In this document: positions 6,093-10,392 of the stretch, in pieces
Numbering within the stretch: position 1 is the stretch's first letter
Layout: every line of letters begins with the position of its first letter
Translations under genes and position numbers: made by a program
Source of the DNA: an uncultured Bacteroidales bacterium
Lineage (GTDB): Bacteria > Bacteroidota > Bacteroidia > Bacteroidales > UBA932
Direction: 5' to 3'
DNA: 10,392 nucleotides
Assembly: GCA_934725015.1 (NCBI GenBank)
Contig: CAKVAS010000036.1
Span: 1-10,392 of the forward strand
Notes under the pieces: model-generated
Database searches by the model: none
Told to the model about the DNA's origin: nothing
The model's input: only the letters and a program-made list of their open reading frames with translations

Positions 6093-7472
6093 ATGCCAAA
6101 CAGGGAATACATAAAAAGAAATGTCGATGAGCAGTTGCTCGCATGGAAAAATTCGGCGATGCGCAAGCCGTTGCTGATAAGAGGCGCCAGACAGGTCGGA
6201 AAGTCGTCGGCGGTGAAACATTTGGGCGAATCCTTCACATATTTTGCAGAAGTCAATTTTGAGAAACAGCGGGCTGTCAAGGATTTTTTTCGCGGAGACA
6301 TTGATGTCCGGCTCATTTGCCAGAAAATTGCAAATTACATCGGAATCCCGGTTGTGGCGGGGCGGACTCTTCTCTTCTTCGACGAGATTCAGGAGTGTCC
6401 GGAAGCAATTATGGCTCTTCGCTTCTTTAAGGAAGAATATCCCGAACTCCATGTGATAGCGGCAGGCTCGCTTCTGGAGTTTACGCTTCAGGAATTGCCG
6501 ACATTCGGAGTCGGGCGGATTCATTCCATATTCATGTATCCCATGACTTTCGATGAGTTTCTTACGGCCATCCATGATGAGGGACTTATCGCAATGCGCG
6601 AAAAATCAGATAGTAAGCATCCGCTCGACTTTGCCTTTCATGAGAAACTTATTGAACTTTTCCGCATATACTTGCTGGTTGGCGGGATGCCGGAAGCCGT
6701 CTTGGCATGGACGGAAACGAAAGATTTCTTAAAGTGCCGTCAGATACAGGAAGATATTGTCCTGACGTATGAAGATGATTTCGGCAAATACAAGAAACGG
6801 GCGAATCCCGACCTGCTGCGCGTCACGATGCGAGGCGTATGTCACCAGATTGGCGAAAAATTGACATTTAAGCAAATTTCAGCGGACTATAGAAGTTCGC
6901 AAATCAGAGAGGCGCTCCGCCTGCTGACTCTCGCCGGCATCGTTTCGCCGGTAGTGGCAACTTCCGGCAACGGCATCCCCCTTGATGCGGAGGCGGATGA
7001 GAGCAGGCAGAAGGTTCTTTTTCTCGACCCTGGGCTCCTTCTGGCAGTGCTCAACCTTGAGGGCACTCTGTCGCAACAGCTGATAGAGTCGATTATGACA
7101 GACTCTCCGCAGGAACTTGTCAACAAGGGACGTATCGCGGAGATGGTCGCTGGTCTTGAAATCATGCGGAACAAGCCTGCGGTTCAGCGACAGAAGCTGT
7201 ACTATTGGGAAAAGACCGGCAATAGTGTGGCGGAAGTGGACTATCTCGAAATTCTCAATGCGACGGTAACTCCGATTGAAGTCAAGTCCGGCACTCAAGG
7301 AGGCATGAAGAGCCTGTGGCTGTTCATGCGCGAGAAGCACCTGACGGAAGCGTTCCGCTGTTCGCTTGAGAATTTCGGCGAAATTGACTATGTGGATAAA
7401 GAAGAACAGCCGCCGGTCGTCCGCCATGTCAAAATCTGCCCCTTGTATGCCATGAAGCAGCTTGGGCGATAA
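6093..7472 (+). CDS. AAA ATPase of the DUF4143 / PD-(D/E)XK-tail type
   Basis: A 459-residue ATP-binding protein of the widespread ATPase plus DUF4143 family, common in multiple copies in Bacteroidetes; its cellular role is poorly defined. Walker A is GARQVGKS (31-38), Walker B is LLFFDEIQ (93-100), and the sensor-like AAGS lies at 123-126. GGMPEAV (197-203) and the helical region IREALRLLTLAGIV (271-284) are typical of the family. The C-terminal part has VAEVDYLE (379-386) and TPIEVKSG (393-400). These fit the D...ExK pattern of a PD-(D/E)XK nuclease-like fold (Asp383, Glu396, Lys398), so a DNA-directed role is plausible. An in-frame GTG at 6084 is a possible alternative start; ATG 6093 is preferred. 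It has its own promoter and a repeat array upstream and appears to be monocistronic. Confidence 0.85.
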   Translation: MPNREYIKRNVDEQLLAWKNSAMRKPLLIRGARQVGKSSAVKHLGESFTYFAEVNFEKQRAVKDFFRGDIDVRLICQKIANYIGIPVVAGRTLLFFDEIQECPEAIMALRFFKEEYPELHVIAAGSLLEFTLQELPTFGVGRIHSIFMYPMTFDEFLTAIHDEGLIAMREKSDSKHPLDFAFHEKLIELFRIYLLVGGMPEAVLAWTETKDFLKCRQIQEDIVLTYEDDFGKYKKRANPDLLRVTMRGVCHQIGEKLTFKQISADYRSSQIREALRLLTLAGIVSPVVATSGNGIPLDAEADESRQKVLFLDPGLLLAVLNLEGTLSQQLIESIMTDSPQELVNKGRIAEMVAGLEIMRNKPAVQRQKLYYWEKTGNSVAEVDYLEILNATVTPIEVKSGTQGGMKSLWLFMREKHLTEAFRCSLENFGEIDYVDKEEQPPVVRHVKICPLYAMKQLGR

Positions 7473-7513
7473 GCCGGTACTGTTTGTTGCAATTTTCATT
7501 TTCATAGAAAAAA

Positions 7514-7544
7514 TTTGCAATCAGAGCAAAAAGAGATATATTTG
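7514..7544 (+). promoter_or_regulatory. Strong Bacteroidetes promoter for the RNA leader / peptide operon
   Basis: TTTG (7514-7517), 19 nt, then TATATTTG (7537-7544): exact matches to both consensus boxes at consensus spacing. Between the boxes, TTTGC (7514-7518) and GCAAA (7526-7530) form an inverted repeat that could be an operator. Transcription would start near 7551, about 190 nt before the next start codon. Confidence 0.75.
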
Positions 7545-7573
7545 CGAAAGAAAACAAGACATATTTATTAACA

Positions 7574-7734
7574 GGCGTTAATGTCCGTGCATCCTTGAAA
7601 CCTCGACACTTTCAGCGGTAGCACAACGGAATTAACGCCCACATAGTTCGGAAAAGAACTCGTGGGCTTATTCGTTGGAATGTGCTATAGGTAGTCGAGG
7701 ACCTCAAGGAGCGGACCAACGCAGATAAGCCCAC
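7574..7734 (+). ncRNA. Structured leader RNA or ncRNA with a predicted kissing loop
   Basis: By hand, three helices can be drawn. Helix A pairs 7574-7590 with 7621-7639: GGCGTTAAT with ATTAACGCC, then TCC/GGA and GTGC/GCAC, with small bulges, about 16 bp. It is capped by hairpin TGAAA/TTTCA (7596-7600/7610-7614), whose 9-nt loop starts CCTCGAC (7601-7607). Helix C pairs GTGGGCTTAT (7662-7671) with ATAAGCCCAC (7725-7734) and CGTTGG (7673-7678) with CCAACG (7716-7721). Inside it a hairpin AGGT/ACCT (7689-7692/7701-7704) shows the loop sequence GTCGAGG (7694-7700), the exact complement of CCTCGAC. A loop-loop contact of 7 bp is therefore possible. Helix B (CCCAC-AGTTC / GAACT-GTGGG, 7638-7666) competes with helix C. 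I recognise no known riboswitch class. It may be a cis-acting leader or a free small RNA. Confidence 0.6.
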
Positions 7735-7738
7735 TTTT
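7662..7738 (+). terminator. Terminator-like stem abutting the peptidase start codon
   Basis: The perfect 10-bp stem 7662-7671/7725-7734 is followed at once by TTTT (7735-7738) and, 2 nt later, by the ATG at 7741. The loop is long (53 nt) and itself folded, so it is an unusual terminator. The alternative hairpin 7638-7666 uses the same GTGGG and would act as anti-terminator. The stem would also block ribosome access, since no Shine-Dalgarno sequence is free upstream. Confidence 0.45.
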
Positions 7739-7740
7739 GT

Positions 7741-8802
7741 ATGTATAATCTCAGTGATGTTTTTCGAGAAATAGCCTCTATTGCAGCCCCGTCTGGGTAT
7801 GAGCAATCGATAAGGGCTTCGCTTATACGGCTTGTTTCCTCATATGTGGATGAATATAAGGTTGATATCCAAGGCAATCTTATATGTCGCAGACACGGTT
7901 CATGCGTTAGCAGTCGCCAAATAATAATGTTTGTTGCCCATATGGATGAAATCGGCATGATGGTCAGTTATATTGAAGATTCCGGCTATATTCGTTTTAC
8001 GGGAATCGGAGGTGTTGATTTCATGTCGTATAAAGGTCGCATTACAAAAATCTTGCATGAAAACACGGAAGTGCATGGCGTAATTGGCGCAAGACCGGTT
8101 CATATGATGCGCAAGGGGTGGGATAATAAAGATTTTGACGATTCGTGTTTGTGGATTGACATTGGTCTGTCAAGAAGGGAAGATGTGGAGAAACTTGTTT
8201 CTGTCGGTGACTGCATAATGTTGGATTCTTTGTTTGTCGAAATGCCTGACAGTCTGATATCAAGCCGTGGGTGCGATAATAAAGCCGGGGTTCTGACTTT
8301 GCTCAGAATGCTGGAACTTATCAAAGATATTGATTGTGAGCCTGATATCGTGATAGTCTTTTCTGCACAGGAAGAGACAGGACTACGTGGAGCCAAGACT
8401 GCCTCCTATTCGGTGGCTCCCGACATCTGTATCTCTGTTGATGTGGTTCATGCAACCGATTATCCAACAGTAAATAAGTCAAAATATGGTGACATTCGCG
8501 TTGGCAACGGACCTGTTATACCAATAGGATCTGACTTTACACCGTCAGTCCAGCACTATTTAAAAGATTTGTCAGACCAAATGTCCATAAAAACTCAGAG
8601 TCTGGCAATGTCTGGGGTTTCAGGAACGGACTCTGGTGCCGTACAAGTAATCAGAGCCGGCTGTGCGACCGGTTTGGTGGGCATTCCTTGCAGGTATATG
8701 CATACGCCAATTGAAATTGTTTCTTTGAAAGATATTGAAAATGCTAGTCTTGTAGTTGCCGAATTTTGCAAAACTAAGACTCCCGAAAATGAATACGGAT
8801 GA
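7741..8802 (+). CDS. M42-family metallo-aminopeptidase
   Basis: A 353-residue cytoplasmic peptidase of family M42 (glutamyl aminopeptidase / former endoglucanase M type), which removes N-terminal residues from peptides using two metal ions. All expected ligands are visible: His67 in AHMDEIG (66-72), bridging Asp179 in RGCDNKAG, catalytic Glu211 and ligand Glu212 in AQEETGLRGA, Asp234 in ISVDVVHATD, and His321 in RYMHTP. APSGYE (16-21) is the usual N-terminal family motif. The usual LDDRAG is CDNKAG here, a modest change. The start codon follows directly after the terminator-like stem of the leader RNA. The stop overlaps a small ATG (ATGA at 8799-8802), and a Cys-rich peptide gene and radical SAM gene follow on the same strand. 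By context it may trim the modified peptide or its leader; a housekeeping peptidase role cannot be excluded. Confidence 0.88.
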   Translation: MYNLSDVFREIASIAAPSGYEQSIRASLIRLVSSYVDEYKVDIQGNLICRRHGSCVSSRQIIMFVAHMDEIGMMVSYIEDSGYIRFTGIGGVDFMSYKGRITKILHENTEVHGVIGARPVHMMRKGWDNKDFDDSCLWIDIGLSRREDVEKLVSVGDCIMLDSLFVEMPDSLISSRGCDNKAGVLTLLRMLELIKDIDCEPDIVIVFSAQEETGLRGAKTASYSVAPDICISVDVVHATDYPTVNKSKYGDIRVGNGPVIPIGSDFTPSVQHYLKDLSDQMSIKTQSLAMSGVSGTDSGAVQVIRAGCATGLVGIPCRYMHTPIEIVSLKDIENASLVVAEFCKTKTPENEYG

Positions 8803-8840
8803 ACTTATGGTATGATAATCTAACTGTGAAATTCCCATAA
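8799..8840 (+). CDS. Possible 13-residue ORF overlapping the peptidase stop
   Basis: An ATG overlaps the M42 stop codon (ATGA), giving the 13-residue MNLWYDNLTVKFP before TAA. It lies in the same frame as the Cys-rich peptide gene, and that TAA is the only stop between them. It could be a coupled mini-ORF, a relic of a longer precursor leader, or chance. No homology can be judged at this length. Confidence 0.2.
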   Translation: MNLWYDNLTVKFP

Positions 8841-8851
8841 TTGAAGCAAGA

Positions 8852-8887
8852 CCTGCAAAGCTGTAAGAGCAGGAGTAAATATTATGC
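8852..8887 (+). promoter_or_regulatory. Hairpin with AGGAG site and mini-ORF before the Cys-rich peptide gene
   Basis: CCTGC (8852-8856) can pair with GCAGG (8869-8873), which overlaps a Shine-Dalgarno-like AGGAG (8871-8875). That site is 8 nt from an ATG at 8884 whose three-codon frame (ATG CTA AGA) ends in a TGA overlapping the ATG at 8892 (ATGA). The arrangement would allow coupled translation of the peptide gene. It is weakly supported. Confidence 0.3.
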
Positions 8888-8891
8888 TAAG

Positions 8892-9092
8892 ATGAAAACA
8901 AATCTTTTCTCGAATGCAATAATGGGAATATTGCATTCTCAAGGGCTCGAACTTGCTTATCAGAGCGTAGCGGCCAATGACAGTGAGTATGTGCATATGC
9001 TGCAGTGCGACTGTTATGAGACTTGCTCCGGTGGCTGTGAAGGCGGATGTTGGGGCGATTGCTCCGGAGACTGCTTTGATAGTTCGAGGTAA
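8892..9092 (+). CDS. Cys-rich CXXX-repeat RiPP precursor peptide
   Basis: A 66-residue peptide with an N-terminal leader-like part (1-38, no signal-peptide core) and a Cys-rich C-terminal core (39-66). Cys lies at 39, 41, 45, 49, 53, 57 and 61; the last six are exactly four residues apart (CYET, CSGG, CEGG, CWGD, CSGD, CFDS). Gly and acidic residues fill the repeats, and single Tyr, Trp and Phe each follow a Cys. The radical SAM/SPASM gene 68 nt downstream is the expected maturase. From memory, genome annotation has families named CXXX repeat peptide and CXXX repeat peptide maturase; I believe this is a member or relative, not checked. Thioether (ranthipeptide/sactipeptide-like) or aromatic-ring crosslinks are possible. 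The frame is open upstream to a TTG at 8841, but ATG 8892 is chosen as the first ATG. A small metal-binding protein is the main alternative. Confidence 0.82.
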   Translation: MKTNLFSNAIMGILHSQGLELAYQSVAANDSEYVHMLQCDCYETCSGGCEGGCWGDCSGDCFDSSR

Positions 9093-9105
9093 AAACAGTG
9101 TGGTT

Positions 9106-9140
9106 GTGCATTCCTGAGCCGTATAGGTTTGGGAATGCAT
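9106..9140 (+). terminator. Stem-loop between precursor and maturase genes
   Basis: TGCATTCC (9107-9114) pairs perfectly with GGAATGCA (9132-9139), extendable by G-U pairs at both ends, with a loop of about 16 nt. No U-run follows. It is therefore more likely a partial attenuator or an RNA-stabilising stem that keeps precursor transcript above maturase transcript than a full terminator. Confidence 0.5.
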
Positions 9141-9160
9141 CCCTCATCAAAAAATAGCTT

Positions 9161-10315
9161 ATGGGACTTTCCAAAGATACTGAAAAGAACGCACCTAAGC
9201 GAACGGTTCCGTTCAGTTTGTCATTTGTTGTGACTCACAAATGCAATCTCAATTGCATTTATTGTTATGAAAATCAAAAAGATAGTTCTTTCGCTGATGC
9301 GGAGGCGATAAAGTCGGTATTGGCAACATACTTGAATGATGCGGCATTGAAAGAAGTAAATGTTGATTTTTTCGGTGGCGAGCCATGGCTTAAGTTTGAT
9401 GTGATAAAAGATGTTTGTGAATGGGCATGGGCTAGGCATTGGCCGAACAAATACATCTTTTATACGACGACTAACGGCACATTGGTGCATGGAGAAATAA
9501 AGGATTGGCTCAGAAAAAATAAGGAACGATTCTGGTGTGGACTGAGCCTTGACGGGCGCAAGGAAACACATGATAAAAATAGAAGTAATTCTTTCGATAG
9601 GATTGACAAGGACTTTTTCTTGGAATGTTGGCCAAAGCAAACTGTGAAAATGACTATTTCAAAAGAAAGCCTTTGTACTTTGTATGATGACATTGTTTAT
9701 GTTCAAAGTCTTGGATTCAAACTTGCCGGGACAAATTTCGCAGAAGGCATAGATTGGTCTGACGGAAAATATGTGAGCATTCTATGTGAACAATTAGAGA
9801 AATTGACCTCTTTCTATTTGGCAAATCCGGAATTAGAAATGGCGCCCATCCTTAATATTCCGATACAGAATTGTGAATACCGGGCAAAGACACGAAAATG
9901 GTGCGGAACAGGAGGAAATATGGCATTGTACGATGTCGATGGACAAAAATACCCATGTCAGTTCTTTGCTCCGATGACGATTCCTCCGGAAAAATTTGCC
10001 TCTCTACAAGGGACTGACTTCAATGATGAGAGTAACTTCATAGACGGAGATTGCTTTGGTCGTTGTTATTTTTACAATATATGTTCGAATTGCTATGGCG
10101 CGAATTTTCTCGTAAATGGAAAATTGAACAAACGGGACAAAAGCAAGTGTCGTTTGATGAAGGTGAGGGCGTATTATGCAGCCGCATTGCTCGCGAATCG
10201 CATTGCAAAGGCCGATAACATAAAGAACTCCTCGGATTCAAAAATAATGGCATTGCAAATTCGTGCTATTGAAAAGATTAAGAAAATATGTGAAGAAGAA
10301 TTGTTTAATGCTTAA
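9161..10315 (+). CDS. Radical SAM/SPASM peptide maturase
   Basis: A 384-residue radical SAM enzyme that would use S-adenosylmethionine and a [4Fe-4S] cluster to install crosslinks in the neighbouring Cys-rich peptide. The cluster motif is CNLNCIYC (Cys28, Cys32, Cys35; CX3CX2C), and GGEP (72-75) is the SAM-amino-group motif. The C-terminal SPASM region has Cys248 (KWCGTGG), Cys266 in GQKYPC (GX4C), then Cys298, Cys302, Cys308 and Cys311 (CX3CX5CX2C) and Cys330, seven in all, enough for two auxiliary clusters. The standard SPASM spacing is CX2CX5CX3C, so two spacings are swapped. No clear RiPP-recognition domain is seen; the N-terminus is short (about 20 residues before the barrel). No Shine-Dalgarno site is seen. 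The very C-terminal Lys-rich helix (about 350-384) is outside the catalytic parts. The best fit is a CXXX-repeat peptide maturase; the chemistry is inferred. Confidence 0.88.
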   Translation: MGLSKDTEKNAPKRTVPFSLSFVVTHKCNLNCIYCYENQKDSSFADAEAIKSVLATYLNDAALKEVNVDFFGGEPWLKFDVIKDVCEWAWARHWPNKYIFYTTTNGTLVHGEIKDWLRKNKERFWCGLSLDGRKETHDKNRSNSFDRIDKDFFLECWPKQTVKMTISKESLCTLYDDIVYVQSLGFKLAGTNFAEGIDWSDGKYVSILCEQLEKLTSFYLANPELEMAPILNIPIQNCEYRAKTRKWCGTGGNMALYDVDGQKYPCQFFAPMTIPPEKFASLQGTDFNDESNFIDGDCFGRCYFYNICSNCYGANFLVNGKLNKRDKSKCRLMKVRAYYAAALLANRIAKADNIKNSSDSKIMALQIRAIEKIKKICEEELFNA

Positions 10316-10392
10316 ATCTAAGTATATGACAAAAATTTGAAAATATCAATTCGATAACGGTTTGTGTGGTTCAGAAGGCACTGTGCGATGTA
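10316..10392. other. Downstream spacer, no gene recognised
   Basis: AT-rich sequence after the maturase stop. An 11-codon frame starting at 10308 overlaps the maturase 3' end and is too short to support. There is no terminator hairpin, so the operon may continue past the window edge, where a transporter or further modification gene would be expected. Confidence 0.4.

Noticed and set aside
6003..6575. 190-codon minus-strand frame overlapping the repeats and ATPase gene
   Set aside because: It lies antisense to a gene with clear Walker motifs, and its translation shows no recognisable domain.
7391..7399. Second DnaA box on the minus strand
   Set aside because: It falls in the coding sequence for Val-Asp-Lys in the ATPase gene and has no accompanying repeats, so it is likely chance.
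6879..7520. 213-codon minus-strand frame over the ATPase 3' half
   Set aside because: It is antisense to the conserved DUF4143 and nuclease-like region and has no protein family features.
7574..7734. Retron msr-msd RNA or group II intron fragment
   Set aside because: There is no reverse transcriptase gene in the window and no retron branching-G arrangement or intron domain V that I can recognise.
7574..7734. A known riboswitch (TPP, cobalamin, SAM, c-di-GMP and others)
   Set aside because: None of the conserved core sequences of these classes is visible, although the general leader architecture is riboswitch-like.
8892..9092. Metallothionein or ferredoxin-like protein
   Set aside because: The uniform four-residue Cys spacing and the adjacent radical SAM/SPASM gene fit a RiPP precursor better, though metal binding is not formally excluded.
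9221..9640. 139-codon minus-strand frame over the radical SAM gene
   Set aside because: It covers the conserved CX3CX2C and GGEP coding region on the other strand and has no family features of its own.

Overview
The window looks like chromosomal DNA from a gut-type member of the Bacteroidales (Bacteroidota). The evidence is three good matches to the Bacteroidetes promoter pattern (TTTG, 19-20 nt, TAnnTTTG), mostly weak or absent Shine-Dalgarno sites, an AAA ATPase of the DUF4143 type, and a topoisomerase III with the DAGQEGEL Toprim variant that I associate with this phylum. The genus cannot be fixed from the sequence alone.

The left part (1-5940) is GC-rich housekeeping DNA. A gene-free 206-nt stretch with small repeats precedes mnmE (minus strand, tRNA U34 modification GTPase). 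A divergent promoter region separates mnmE from pyk (pyruvate kinase), which is followed with 4 nt spacing by a HAD-family phosphatase. A 180-nt intergenic mosaic of three hairpins and a 21-bp tandem repeat leads into topB (type IA topoisomerase III).

The middle part (5941-7472) holds an array of 32-bp tandem repeats whose last copy supplies the -33 element of the promoter of a DUF4143-type AAA ATPase gene.

The right part (7480-10392) is visibly more AT-rich and reads as an accessory island. A textbook Bacteroidetes promoter (7514-7544) starts a leader of about 190 nt. That leader folds on paper into two long helices whose hairpin loops can kiss through 7 bp, and it ends in a terminator-like stem plus U-run directly against the next start codon. 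Downstream are an M42-type metallo-aminopeptidase, a 66-residue peptide whose C-terminus has a Cys every fourth residue (CXXX repeat), a stem-loop, and a radical SAM/SPASM maturase. Together these look like a small RiPP (ribosomally made, post-translationally modified peptide) locus. In the model, the radical SAM enzyme crosslinks the Cys-rich core, the M42 peptidase trims leader or product, and the structured leader RNA may control expression. No transporter is seen before the window ends, so the locus may continue to the right.
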